This document shows, one piece after another, positions 25,929 to 34,544 of a stretch of 64,000 bases of DNA (within the stretch, counting starts at the first letter, position 1; the number at the start of each line of letters is the position of its first letter). The DNA is taken from contig JACJXT010000012.1 of the NCBI GenBank assembly GCA_020636535.1, forward strand, positions 503,996-567,995. The letters are read 5' to 3'. The position numbers were made by a program, and so were the translations under genes. The notes below the pieces were generated by a model, which worked only from the letters and a program-made list of their open reading frames with translations, did no database searches and was not told where the DNA came from. This stretch comes from Chitinophagales bacterium (lineage in GTDB: Bacteria; Bacteroidota; Bacteroidia; Chitinophagales; JADIYW01).

Positions 25929-27236
25929 ATGCGGAATCTAAATTTAACCAATATTTTTTTTGCAACAATACTCTGTTTTATTGTAGGATTATTTTTTGCA
26001 CGATTTTTACTAAGTATTGCTTTAACTATTTTACCTGTTATAGGATTAGTTCAACTCATCAAAAATAAAAAAACAAATATTATAGTTTTAAATCATATAT
26101 TTATTACAATTATTTTAGGTCTTTCTTTTTTTTGGTCAGATGATAAAACTACATTCTGGAACAACTATAAAAATATTTTAATTGTTCCTTTCGTTTTACT
26201 AAGTTTTGATAGTATTCAATTGCTTAGCGAAAAACAGAAACAAATTTTATTTATAGTCTTTAACATTGCTGTTAATTTAAGTATTATTTATAGTAGTTAT
26301 TTTTTACTGTTGGATGCTACTGTTGTAGAAAATTATACAAAAGGACAAATTGTTCCTACACTTATACATCATGTTGGTTTTAGTGTGTTGATTGTTTTTA
26401 ATATTCTGCTAAATTTATTTTGGTATTGGAAAGCAAATAGTAGCACTATCGTCATTCCAGAAAATTTTGTAGTAGAACGAAAAAATTTATCTGGAATCTA
26501 TTTAATAAAAAGATTCCCAATCAAGTTGGGAATGACGATTGCTCTTACAATTATAAACATTCTGTTTTTGCATCTATTAGCTGTTCGAAGTGGTTTAGTG
26601 CTACTATATCTTAGTGCTTTTATACTTGGATTGTACTACATCTTCAAACAAAAATCTATTAAAAAAAGTGTAGTGGCTTTTTTATTGTTATTATTGTGCA
26701 GTATAAGTTGTTATTATTTATTTCCGAGTTTAAAAAATAAAATTGGCTATGCTTTATACGATTTTCAACAAAGCAAAAACACTACAGTTAATATAGACAA
26801 TCTTTCTGATGGTAGACGATTGCTTTCCTACAAAACTGCTACAACTTTAATTAAAGAAAATATTTTTTTTGGCGTTGGATTAGGAGATGTACAGCAAACA
26901 ATGAAACAAGCTTATCAAACAAAATTTGGAATTAGTAATACGAGTGTTTATGCATTGCCACACAATCAGTATTTATTTAATTTTTTAAGTGTTGGATTTG
27001 TTTTTGGCATTATTATATTATTTTTATATTTATTAAATTTATTTTATTTTATAAAACATTTTAAATTATATACCATTTTTTACTTTTTGGTCTTAGCAAC
27101 CATGCTTTGGGAACCTTTTTTAGCTTATCAATTAGGAATAAGTATCTATATCTTGTCTATATTTTTAATAGACTTACTTTATTCTTCTCGTCTTTCCGTA
27201 ATTTCGAGGAACGAGAAATATACGAAATATAAATAA
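25929..27236 (+). CDS. O-antigen ligase/polymerase-like membrane protein
   Basis: A polytopic protein of about 435 aa with around ten or more membrane helices and the Wzy_C-type region, where SDGRRLLSYKTATTLIKENIFFGVGLGD precedes PHNQYLFNFLSVG. This pattern is typical of the O-antigen ligase (WaaL)/polymerase superfamily acting on lipid-linked glycans at the periplasmic face. A palindromic repeat has entered the gene in frame at 26511-26537 (codons 195-203), and the last 15 codons come from another repeat copy. The TTG at 25908 is an alternative start. A glycosyltransferase gene follows. Confidence 0.85.
   Translation: MRNLNLTNIFFATILCFIVGLFFARFLLSIALTILPVIGLVQLIKNKKTNIIVLNHIFITIILGLSFFWSDDKTTFWNNYKNILIVPFVLLSFDSIQLLSEKQKQILFIVFNIAVNLSIIYSSYFLLLDATVVENYTKGQIVPTLIHHVGFSVLIVFNILLNLFWYWKANSSTIVIPENFVVERKNLSGIYLIKRFPIKLGMTIALTIINILFLHLLAVRSGLVLLYLSAFILGLYYIFKQKSIKKSVVAFLLLLLCSISCYYLFPSLKNKIGYALYDFQQSKNTTVNIDNLSDGRRLLSYKTATTLIKENIFFGVGLGDVQQTMKQAYQTKFGISNTSVYALPHNQYLFNFLSVGFVFGIIILFLYLLNLFYFIKHFKLYTIFYFLVLATMLWEPFLAYQLGISIYILSIFLIDLLYSSRLSVISRNEKYTKYK
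26511..26537 (-). repeat. dispersed palindromic repeat inserted in frame in a coding gene
   Basis: On the reverse strand this reads CGTCAT, then a palindrome with 8-bp arms ATTCCCAA/TTGGGAAT, ending ATCT. These are the same ends as the intergenic repeats at 42036 and 51275. It adds about nine codons to the O-antigen-ligase-like gene without breaking the frame. Confidence 0.7.
27189..27229 (+). repeat. dispersed palindromic repeat forming a gene's 3' end
   Basis: CGTCTTTCCGTAATTT followed by GAGGAACGAGAAATATACG is a diverged copy of the repeats at 42036-42077 and 51275-51316. It supplies the last codons of the O-antigen-ligase-like gene, which ends at 27236. Confidence 0.75.
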
Positions 27237-27276
27237 ATATAGATTTCTACAAAAACAGATATGACGAATAAAAAAA

Positions 27277-28281
27277 ATGATTAAAGTACTACACATATCA
27301 ACAGCAAAAAGTTTTAGAGGTGCAGAACACATCATTGCTAATTTGTGTAATACAATTACTACAAAATATGATAACTATTTATTTTGTCCTACAAATGCTG
27401 ACTTGGTTAAAAAAGTGAATTCAAAAAAAGTATTTACATACAACAAACTAATGGGTTACGATTTATTAGCTGGAAAAAAGTTAAATTCTATCATAAAAAA
27501 AGAAAAAATAAATTTATTACATATACATGATAGTCATGGTTTAAACTTATTGCAAATCATCAATTTTTTAGGCAATAAAACAAAAGCTATTGTTCATCGT
27601 CATGTAGATTTTAAAATCAATCATCCAAAAAAATACCAACAAAAAAATATTGTAGCAATTATTGTAGTTAACAAAAACAGCTACGAAAAACTAAAACACA
27701 TTAATAAAAATATATTTTTAATATATAATGGTATTGATGTTGTTTCTATAACTAATCAAACTAAAATAAAAAACTCCTTTGTATTTGTTGGTAATTTAAG
27801 CGAAGAGAAAAATCCATTAGCATTTATAGAAATTCTCAATAGATTACATGAACAAAATAATTTGGTTCAAGCTCATATTTTTGGTGATGGTTCTTTAAAA
27901 AGTGATGTAGTTAGTGCTATTCAAAACAGACCTTTTATCAAATATCATGGTTTTGTAGAGCATATTGTTGAAGCAATTCAAGAGTATGAGTTTCTAATTT
28001 CTACATCAAGCAAAGAAGGTTTTCCTTTAAATATTTTAGAAGCCATGTCGCAAAAATTATTGGTGGTTGCTCCAAACATTAATGGCATTAATGATATTTT
28101 AAATTCTGAAAATGCTATATTGTATAATGATAGAAATGAAGTCATCAATCAAATAGCTTCAATAATGAATAATGAAAATCAAAAAGAAAAAATTATTAAA
28201 AATGCTTTTCAAACTGTTCAAGAGTTTTCTACTACAAATATGATTCAACAAATTCATAATCTATATAACAGTTATATATGA
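27277..28281 (+). CDS. family 4 glycosyltransferase
   Basis: A 334-aa GT-B glycosyltransferase with an N-terminal acceptor half (VLHISTAKSFRGAEHIIANLC, LLHIHDSHGLNLL) and a C-terminal donor half (FVFVGNLSEEKNPLAFIEIL, HIFGDGSLKSDV and the E-x7-E motif STSSKEGFPLNILEAMS). It probably adds a sugar during surface-glycan synthesis, consistent with the ligase-like gene 40 bp upstream. Donor and acceptor are unknown. Its end overlaps nadD by 4 bp. Confidence 0.88.
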   Translation: MIKVLHISTAKSFRGAEHIIANLCNTITTKYDNYLFCPTNADLVKKVNSKKVFTYNKLMGYDLLAGKKLNSIIKKEKINLLHIHDSHGLNLLQIINFLGNKTKAIVHRHVDFKINHPKKYQQKNIVAIIVVNKNSYEKLKHINKNIFLIYNGIDVVSITNQTKIKNSFVFVGNLSEEKNPLAFIEILNRLHEQNNLVQAHIFGDGSLKSDVVSAIQNRPFIKYHGFVEHIVEAIQEYEFLISTSSKEGFPLNILEAMSQKLLVVAPNINGINDILNSENAILYNDRNEVINQIASIMNNENQKEKIIKNAFQTVQEFSTTNMIQQIHNLYNSYI

Positions 28282-28841
28282 AAATTGTATTATTATTTGG
28301 TTCATTTAATCCAATTCACATTGGTCACTTACTCATTGCTACTAAAGTAAAAGAAGCAATTAAAGCAGATGAAGTTTGGTTGATCGTTTCACCACACAAT
28401 CCACATAAAAATAAAACCGATTTAGCTAATGAAACGCATCGTTTACAAATGGCACAACTCGCTACCGAAAATCATCCATTTATAAAAGTAAGCGATATTG
28501 AATTTCAGTTATCTCAACCATCTTATACTTATAATACATTAGTGGCTTTGCAAGCAAAATTTCCTAATAATGAATTTCACTTAATTATTGGTGGCGATAA
28601 TGTTGCTAAATTTGACACTTGGAAAAACTACGAAGCTATTATAGAAAAAGTTCCTATTCATGTTTTTAAAAGAGGCAATGAAATAATCGAAAATAAATTA
28701 AATTTTAATATATTAGATTTAGGATTACTAGATATTTCTGCTACAGCAATCAGGCAAAGAATACAACAAAACTTAGTTATTCGTTATTTTGTAACCGAAA
28801 ATGTGGAACAGTATATTGCGTTTCACAAGCTGTACCAATAA
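28278..28841 (+). CDS. nadD: nicotinate-nucleotide adenylyltransferase
   Basis: The 187-aa nucleotidyltransferase adenylates nicotinate mononucleotide in NAD synthesis. It has the family start LFGSFNPIHIGHLL (HxGH), VWLIVSPHNPHK, LIIGGDNVAKFDTWKNYE and the C-terminal ISATAIRQRI. The start overlaps the stop of the preceding glycosyltransferase gene (ATGA). nadA, another NAD gene, lies just beyond a long AT-rich gap. Confidence 0.94.
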   Translation: MKIVLLFGSFNPIHIGHLLIATKVKEAIKADEVWLIVSPHNPHKNKTDLANETHRLQMAQLATENHPFIKVSDIEFQLSQPSYTYNTLVALQAKFPNNEFHLIIGGDNVAKFDTWKNYEAIIEKVPIHVFKRGNEIIENKLNFNILDLGLLDISATAIRQRIQQNLVIRYFVTENVEQYIAFHKLYQ

Positions 28842-29330
28842 CTTTTAACTTATACACACTATTGTTAGTTACTACCAAAAAAGCTCACAAATACTATACT
28901 GTTTATACACAATAGTACTAGTGGAAAAATTTACTATATCGTGTACAAAATATTTTTTAGCATAATCCTAAAGTATCACTTTAACACCCAAATAAAATAG
29001 CAAAACTAAAAATCGATTTATTCTATTTTTTACAACCAAAATACTTCACTTTCCACAATTTACTTTGCTTAATTTTTATAAACAACATCATGTGAATTTG
29101 ATTACACACTATTGTGAATGAAATAAAATAAATGTTCAATATCAGTAGTTTAGCATAATTTTTGATGTTGATAATTGTAGTATAAAATAGACTTATCTAA
29201 AAATAAAAATTTTAGGACTTCTTTTTATAAACGATTTCCACAAGCTAATAAAAAACAATAAAATCTTTTTTTTAAAAAAATAAATTTATAATTTAATTAG
29301 GTTTTGAAAATTTTCATTGCTTGAATTTTT
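28842..29330. other. AT-rich gene-free gap with two DnaA boxes, candidate oriC
   Basis: About 490 bp without a credible ORF. Two perfect DnaA boxes TTATACACA lie at 28850-28858 and 28903-28911, and one-mismatch relatives near 29049 (CTTTCCACA), 29113 (TGTGAATGA) and 29236 (ATTTCCACA). The right half (about 29170-29310) is extremely AT-rich with long A and T runs, as expected of an unwinding element. Three parS-like sites and mnmG lie 5-6 kb to the right. The boxes are seen; the origin role is inferred, and GC skew was not computed. Confidence 0.4.
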
Positions 29331-29332
29331 AA

Positions 29333-29340
29333 TATCTTTG
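29333..29340 (+). promoter_or_regulatory. -7 promoter box deciding the nadA start
   Basis: TATCTTTG lies between an upstream in-frame TTG (29317) and the ATG at 29356, so only the latter can be on the transcript. The predicted leader is about 10 nt. Confidence 0.6.
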
Positions 29341-29355
29341 AAAAAAATTTCAATT

Positions 29356-30375
29356 ATGGCTGATTTACTGTTGAGCGACATTCAAGACGAAATTAAGGCA
29401 ATTTCACAAAAAGGATTTTTAGATGTAGCAATTGATCCAACACTTGATTTATTTGCTGAAATTGAAAAACTAAAAAAAGAAAAAAATGCTATTTTATTAG
29501 CACATTACTACCAAGATGCAGACATACAAGATATAGCAGATTTTATTGGCGATAGTTTAGGTTTAGCTCAAGAAGCAGTAAAAACCAATGCAGATATTAT
29601 TTTATTTGCTGGTGTGCATTTTATGGCAGAAACAGCTAAAATTTTAAATCCAACTAAAAAAGTAATTTTACCAGATTTGAATGCAGGTTGTTCTTTAGCA
29701 GATGATTGTCCAGCTGATGAGTTTTCGAAGTTTAAAGCACAATTTCCAGATCATGTTGTAGTTTCTTATATTAATTGCAGTGCAGAAATAAAAGCATTGA
29801 GTGATTATATCTGTACTTCATCAAGTGCAGAAGCTATTATTAATGCTATACCAAAAGAGCAAGGAATTATTTTTGCTCCAGACAAAAACTTAGGTACTTA
29901 TCTCATCAGAAAATTAAATAGAGATATGATTTTGTGGGATGGTTCTTGTATGGTACATGAAATTTTTAGTTTAGAAAAAATTATGACTTTAAAACACAAG
30001 CATCCAAATGCAAAATTAATAGCACATCCAGAGTGCGAAACACCAATTTTAGAAATAGCAGATTTTATTGGTTCTACAACTGCCTTGTTAAAATATACTA
30101 TTGAAAACGATGCACAAGAATTTATTGTTGCAACAGAAACTGGTATTTTACACAAAATGCAAGAAGCATCTCCAAATAAAACATTTATACCAGCACCTCC
30201 AAATAATTCTTGTGCTTGTAATGATTGTCCGCACATGAAATTAAACACCTTAGAAAAAATATATTTGTGTTTAAAATATGAATTACCAGAATTAATTATG
30301 GACGAAGACTTACGCGTTAAAGCAAAAATTCCAATAGACAGAATGTTAGAAATTTCTGCAAAAGCTGGAATATAA
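29356..30375 (+). CDS. nadA: quinolinate synthase A
   Basis: The 339-aa iron-sulfur enzyme condenses iminoaspartate with dihydroxyacetone phosphate to quinolinate, the precursor of NAD. Motifs include AILLAHYYQDADIQDIADFIGDS, GVHFMAETAKIL, PDLNAGCSLADDCP, the AHPECE segment, and the C-terminal NNSCACNDCPHMKLN. Three of the conserved Cys bind a 4Fe-4S cluster. The start at 29356 (MADLLLSDIQDE) follows from the promoter box. nadB and nadC are not in the window. Confidence 0.95.
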   Translation: MADLLLSDIQDEIKAISQKGFLDVAIDPTLDLFAEIEKLKKEKNAILLAHYYQDADIQDIADFIGDSLGLAQEAVKTNADIILFAGVHFMAETAKILNPTKKVILPDLNAGCSLADDCPADEFSKFKAQFPDHVVVSYINCSAEIKALSDYICTSSSAEAIINAIPKEQGIIFAPDKNLGTYLIRKLNRDMILWDGSCMVHEIFSLEKIMTLKHKHPNAKLIAHPECETPILEIADFIGSTTALLKYTIENDAQEFIVATETGILHKMQEASPNKTFIPAPPNNSCACNDCPHMKLNTLEKIYLCLKYELPELIMDEDLRVKAKIPIDRMLEISAKAGI

Positions 30376-30420
30376 GATGCTGAACCTGCTTGCAGTAGGC
30401 AGGTTTATTTCAGTATCTTA
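30373..30420. repeat. nested palindrome after nadA
   Basis: Outer arms TAAGATGCTGAA and TTCAGTATCTTA (one mismatch) enclose an inner stem AACCTGC/GCAGGTT. The outer arms match the paired repeats at 33808-33882. Overlapping the nadA stop, it may also act as a terminator or 3'-end stabiliser. The rest of the gap to scpA (30421-30680) holds one more repeat and nothing else recognised. Confidence 0.65.
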
Positions 30421-30499
30421 TATATTTATCATTCTTGTTTTGACAATAATCTACTTTATTTATAATAACTGATTTTGAAACAAGTTCAGAAAGGAAAAT

Positions 30500-30541
30500 C
30501 GTCATTGCCAATTTTTGAAGCACGAAAAAATTTGGCAATCT
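30500..30541 (+). repeat. dispersed palindromic repeat (CGTCATTGC class)
   Basis: It starts CGTCATTGCCAATTTTTGA and ends TTTGGCAATCT, with ATTGCCAA/TTGGCAAT arms. It closely resembles the repeat that is reconstituted when the IS110 element at 56.3 kb is removed, and so serves as a model of the empty insertion site. Confidence 0.75.
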
Positions 30542-30680
30542 ATTATAGCAAACTAAGATAGTTTTGTCATACTTTCTAACTATAACATTTTTTAAAATCT
30601 TGATTCTTATATCTAAAAATGTAATAATCTAAAATAAAAGTCTTAATACTCACTACTCAAATATCAATACTAAAAAAAAA

Positions 30681-31439
30681 CTAATTCAAAGTTTCTTCTG
30701 GTAGTGTGCTGCTAATCCAAAAGTTATTATAACCTTCGCCAAGTATTAAAAACATTACTTGTTGTTGTATTAATTCTAACATTCCTAAAAAAGTAAAAAT
30801 AGCATGTACTCTATTTTCTACAGTTTCAAACACTTCTTTAAACGAAGCTTTTCCTTTTTGTTGAATGAATGAAGTTAATCGAGTTCTTTCTTCTTCTAGT
30901 GTGTATTTATAAGGAACTACTTTGTGTAATATTTTTTCGTTTCGGTCTTTATATTTATCTAACGATTTTTGAAATGCTTTTAGCAATTTAAACAAAGTGA
31001 CTTGTTGTAAGTCAGCTTCGTCAGCTAACAAATTAATCAATTCTTTTACTTCTTGTTTTTGATTGCCTCTTGTAAAACGCATCAATCTTTCTGTTTCCAA
31101 TACTTTTAATACTTCAACAATTTCTTTGAAGCGTTTGTATTCTACCAACATTTGTATCAACTCTTCTCTCGGATCTATTTCATTGCCTTCTTCATCAACT
31201 TCTTTTCTTGGTAATAACATTTTAGCTTTAATACGCATTAAAGTAGCAGCAACTAACATAAACTCACTAGCCACTTCTATATTTAATCTTTCTAATTGAT
31301 GTATATAATTTAAAAAATCATTAGTAATAGAATGTATAGGAATATCTCTTATATTTAACTCATCTCTTTCAATAAAAAAAAGCAGTAAGTCAAACGGACC
31401 TTCAAACTCTGGCAAATGTATAATAAACGGTGCACTCAC
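30681..31439 (-). CDS. scpA: segregation and condensation protein A
   Basis: The 252-aa kleisin subunit bridges SMC heads in the chromosome condensation complex. It shows the ScpA N-terminal signature FEGPFDLLLFFIERDELNIRDIPI, with FLNYIHQLERLNIEVASEFMLVAATLMRIKAKMLLP, a charged linker, and a C-terminal winged-helix segment (FTFLGMLELIQQQ). The likely start codon is GTG (31437-31439). scpB and smc are not here. The gene lies within 3-5 kb of three parS-like sites, where SMC complexes are loaded in other bacteria. Confidence 0.93.
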   Translation of the reverse strand: MSAPFIIHLPEFEGPFDLLLFFIERDELNIRDIPIHSITNDFLNYIHQLERLNIEVASEFMLVAATLMRIKAKMLLPRKEVDEEGNEIDPREELIQMLVEYKRFKEIVEVLKVLETERLMRFTRGNQKQEVKELINLLADEADLQQVTLFKLLKAFQKSLDKYKDRNEKILHKVVPYKYTLEEERTRLTSFIQQKGKASFKEVFETVENRVHAIFTFLGMLELIQQQVMFLILGEGYNNFWISSTLPEETLN

Positions 31440-31474
31440 AGTAGCTAAATTAATTCTTTTATATTTACAGAACC

Positions 31475-32740
31475 ATGATACTTATCTACACACCAAAAGT
31501 TACTAACAGAATAAAATTTGTGCTAGATTTTGTTTTTTTCCAATATTTTGATATAGCTTATCAACTCACAACAACTTTACCAAATACCACAGCAAACTGT
31601 ATTTTTTATACGAACGAAAATAAATTAGGTTTCAGTATTTTTCAGCATGCTTTATTACTAGAAGAAAATATAACAGCACAAGATTTAAGTATTCATATTT
31701 TTGAAAATTTACCTACTTTATTTTTTGATGCTTCCAATGAAAGTAATATTCCTTTTGATATTTTTTCAGCTATCTTTTTTTTAATTAGCAGATATGAAGA
31801 ATATTTACCACATGAAAAAGATGAACACGGAAGATATTTAAGTAGCAATTCTATTTTAAATAATGAAGCTTTTCAATTTAGACCAATAGTAGAAGAGTGG
31901 TTGATTTTATTTAAGTCGAAGTTGCAAACACAATTTCCAAATTTACAGTTTAAAGAACATCAATTTAAAACAACTATTACATTTGATATTGATAATGCTT
32001 TTGCTTACAAAGCAAGAAGTTTTTTTGATTTCACTAAACTCGTTTTAAAACCAAACAATATTATAGAAAAGTACAGCGTTTTAAAAAACATTAAGCAAGA
32101 TCCATTTTATACATTCGATTATTTTTTGCCATTGTTGAAGCAAACCAATTATGAAATATTGTTTTTCTTTTTATTGTCTAATCAACATCAAAATGATAGT
32201 GTAGTTAATCCAAAACATATTTTACTACAACAGTTAATTCAAAACATATCGCACGATTTTATATTAGGCATTCATCCATCGTATGCTTCATTAGAAAATA
32301 AAAGCATTGCTTCAGAAAAAAACTTATTAGAACAGTACACCAAAAAAGACATTACAAAAGTGCGTCAACATTTTTTGCGTATTCAATTTCCTATAACTTT
32401 CGAAGCATATATTGATGCAGGTTTAACCGAAGATTATTCCTTAGCTTATCCAAACATTAGTGGATGCAGAGCAGGAACAACTCAGCCATTTTATTTTTTT
32501 AATTTAAAAATTAATGAGCAACGACCACTTTTATTATTTCCATTTATTTGGATGGATGCATCGTATCAATATTACCAAAACAAAAAAGAAGCAGAAATTT
32601 GGCAAAGCTTTATGATATTATATGAAGAAGTTCGAAAATTAAATGCTAATTTTATAACTTTATTTCACAACGATTTATTGCAAGATAAATACATTGTATA
32701 TAAAAATATTTTTAAATATTTAATTAAAAATGAAAATTAA
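31475..32740 (+). CDS. polysaccharide deacetylase-like protein
   Basis: A 421-aa protein whose N-terminal 120 residues form the beta-rich domain found in Bacteroidota deacetylase-like proteins (FFLISRYEEYL in a conserved setting). The rest has the NodB-type pattern TTITFDIDNAFAYK (Asp pair), then LGIHPSYAS and SGCRAGTTQPF. Such proteins are predicted to deacetylate surface or cell-wall glycans. No signal peptide is evident. It overlaps the porP/sprF-like gene by 11 bp, which suggests co-expression. Confidence 0.78.
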   Translation: MILIYTPKVTNRIKFVLDFVFFQYFDIAYQLTTTLPNTTANCIFYTNENKLGFSIFQHALLLEENITAQDLSIHIFENLPTLFFDASNESNIPFDIFSAIFFLISRYEEYLPHEKDEHGRYLSSNSILNNEAFQFRPIVEEWLILFKSKLQTQFPNLQFKEHQFKTTITFDIDNAFAYKARSFFDFTKLVLKPNNIIEKYSVLKNIKQDPFYTFDYFLPLLKQTNYEILFFFLLSNQHQNDSVVNPKHILLQQLIQNISHDFILGIHPSYASLENKSIASEKNLLEQYTKKDITKVRQHFLRIQFPITFEAYIDAGLTEDYSLAYPNISGCRAGTTQPFYFFNLKINEQRPLLLFPFIWMDASYQYYQNKKEAEIWQSFMILYEEVRKLNANFITLFHNDLLQDKYIVYKNIFKYLIKNEN

Positions 32741-33755
32741 ACTTTTATCCATAGTTGTTGTATTATTTTTAAGTCAAAGTTTGTTGGCACAAGATTATAA
32801 ATTTTCTCAATTTTATAATTCACCACAAAACTTAAATCCAGCATTGACAGGAAAATTAAAAAGTTTATATAGAGTAGTAGCTAATTACAGAACACAATAT
32901 TTTACAGTACAAAGTCCAGCACCATATTCTACACTTAGTGCTTCAGCAGATTTTGGTTTATTAAGAGATCAATTAAACGATGATATTTTAGGTGTAGGTA
33001 TTGTTTTTTCTCACGATAGACAGTCGGTTATTAAAACCAATACTATGGCTATTAGTGCTGCATATCATAAAGGAATTGGATATAAGAAAAATCATTATAT
33101 AAGTGCAGGTTTTCAAGTTGGTTTCACACAAAGAAGTGTAGATCAAAACAATCTTTATTTTGAAGACCAATTTAACGCAACGGATTTCGCATTTAATAAT
33201 CCAACGGCAGAAGTTTTTGATCAATACAAATTCATTAAACCAAACATCAACTTAGGTTTGTTTTGGTCGTCTAATTTTACTAAAACAGTAAGTGGATATA
33301 TTGGTATGTCTATGTTTAATATTCTTTCACCAAGAGAAACTTTTTTAGCATCGAACAATGAAAGAAAGTTTAGATACAATGTACACTTAGGTTCTATTAT
33401 TCAAGTAAAGAAACTAATGATTATTTCTCCAAATGCTATGTTTATGCAACAAGGTAAAAATATGCAGTGGATTGCTGGTTCGCAATTTGGTTTTAATTTA
33501 TCTGGTAAAGGACAAGATGCGTTTAAAAATACAATTTTTACAGGTATTTGGTATGATGGGAATGGAGCTATTATTGCTAGTGTAGGAATGCAAGCATCAG
33601 GATTTCAAGTGGGCGTAAGCTATGATGCAACAATTGACAAGGATTTAAACCAAGCAGTTAATTCTGTAGGTGCTTTAGAATTATCATTAATTTATACAGG
33701 AAAACAATTACAACAGAAAAAAGTATATCAACCATTATTCTGTCCTAAGTTTTAA
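32730..33755 (+). CDS. type IX secretion membrane protein, PorP/SprF family
   Basis: The 341-aa protein has a signal peptide (MKIKLLSIVVVLFLSQSLLAQ) and the family start YKFSQFYNSPQNLNPALTG, followed by alternating beta strands of an outer-membrane barrel. PorP/SprF proteins help display T9SS cargo on the surface, and family members usually sit next to the cargo they serve. Here the neighbour is a deacetylase-like gene, which is unusual. It identifies the organism as Bacteroidota. Confidence 0.92.
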   Translation: MKIKLLSIVVVLFLSQSLLAQDYKFSQFYNSPQNLNPALTGKLKSLYRVVANYRTQYFTVQSPAPYSTLSASADFGLLRDQLNDDILGVGIVFSHDRQSVIKTNTMAISAAYHKGIGYKKNHYISAGFQVGFTQRSVDQNNLYFEDQFNATDFAFNNPTAEVFDQYKFIKPNINLGLFWSSNFTKTVSGYIGMSMFNILSPRETFLASNNERKFRYNVHLGSIIQVKKLMIISPNAMFMQQGKNMQWIAGSQFGFNLSGKGQDAFKNTIFTGIWYDGNGAIIASVGMQASGFQVGVSYDATIDKDLNQAVNSVGALELSLIYTGKQLQQKKVYQPLFCPKF

Positions 33756-33807
33756 TATTATCATCTTTCCAAACAACTTTCTAGTATCACGAAGAAATTT
33801 CTATTAT

Positions 33808-33882
33808 TGCTGAACTTGTTTCAGCATCTTATCTATTAACGAAGCATCTCTTATTTTTGCTGAACTTGTTTCAGCATCTTAT
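33808..33882. repeat. pair of TGCTGAA...TTCAGCA palindromes, 50 bp apart
   Basis: TGCTGAACTTGTTTCAGCA followed by TCTTAT occurs at 33808-33832 and again at 33858-33882. The arms TGCTGAA/TTCAGCA are perfect. This belongs to the same repeat superfamily as the CGTCAT...ATCT elements and lies just before the first parS-like site. Confidence 0.75.
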
Positions 33883-33903
33883 TTATTAGTAAAACATCTC
33901 TAA

Positions 33904-33919
33904 TGTTTCATGTGAAACA
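33904..33919. promoter_or_regulatory. parS-like site 1
   Basis: TGTTTCATGTGAAACA is a perfect 16-bp palindrome apart from its central pair and differs by one base from the broadly conserved parS consensus TGTTTCACGTGAAACA. It is intergenic, 10 bp from the end of the asparaginase-like gene. ParB binding there would nucleate the chromosome partition complex. Confidence 0.75.
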
Positions 33920-33929
33920 ATTCAAACCA

Positions 33930-34421
33930 TCAAACCATCGTTTCAAAAAAACCAGTTTGCTTATTTTTTACTACATTATTCCAGTGGTAATATTTTCCGT
34001 TCATACAAACATATACACCATTAGCTAGCGTTTGAACAAAAGCAATAGATGCACCTAAATTAAAGAAACCATCAGAACTTCCAAATTTGTATGGAATCAT
34101 TGCTCCAGTAAGTATTATCGTTTTTTCTATTTTGGCTTTAGCTAAATAAGTAGCAGTCTTTGCCATAGTATCTGTTCCGTGAGTAATTATAATTTGTTGT
34201 TCTGCTACATTTTTACAAGCATCTAAAATTGTTTTGCGATGATGATTTGTCATTTTTAAACTATCTATCATCATTAAAGTTTCTACAGCAATAGATAAAC
34301 TACATCTTCCTAATTTCAACATTTCAGGAACATGAGTTTGTTCAAAATCTAAACGACCATTTATTTCGTCATATTCTTTATCAAAAGTTCCACCAGTTAC
34401 TAAAATTCTAATTGCTTGCAT
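33930..34421 (-). CDS. single-domain asparaginase-like protein
   Basis: The 163-aa protein has only the N-terminal catalytic domain of the asparaginase family: ILVTGGTFDKEY with the nucleophile Thr, and ITHGTDTMAKTA with the second Thr-Asp pair. Normal L-asparaginases are about 330 aa with a second domain. Short stand-alone versions exist in several phyla and their substrate is uncertain. It has no signal peptide and is probably cytoplasmic. It lies between parS-like sites 1 and 2. Confidence 0.82.
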   Translation of the reverse strand: MQAIRILVTGGTFDKEYDEINGRLDFEQTHVPEMLKLGRCSLSIAVETLMMIDSLKMTNHHRKTILDACKNVAEQQIIITHGTDTMAKTATYLAKAKIEKTIILTGAMIPYKFGSSDGFFNLGASIAFVQTLANGVYVCMNGKYYHWNNVVKNKQTGFFETMV

Positions 34422-34489
34422 AAATTCTTTTTTTGTAAAGTTATAATTTAGTCTTGATTCTATTATCTATTAATCTTGGTTCATAAAAT

Positions 34490-34505
34490 TGTTTCATGTG
34501 AAACA
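34490..34505. promoter_or_regulatory. parS-like site 2
   Basis: TGTTTCATGTGAAACA, identical to site 1 and 586 bp from it. It lies in the divergent intergenic region between the asparaginase-like gene and the following small membrane-protein gene. Confidence 0.75.
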
Positions 34506-34544
34506 TTTTTATCACAAATATCGTAGAATATTAAAACCGACTTT

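Noticed and set aside
29317..29355. Upstream TTG start for nadA
   Set aside because: It precedes the promoter box at 29333-29340, and family proteins begin near the ATG at 29356.
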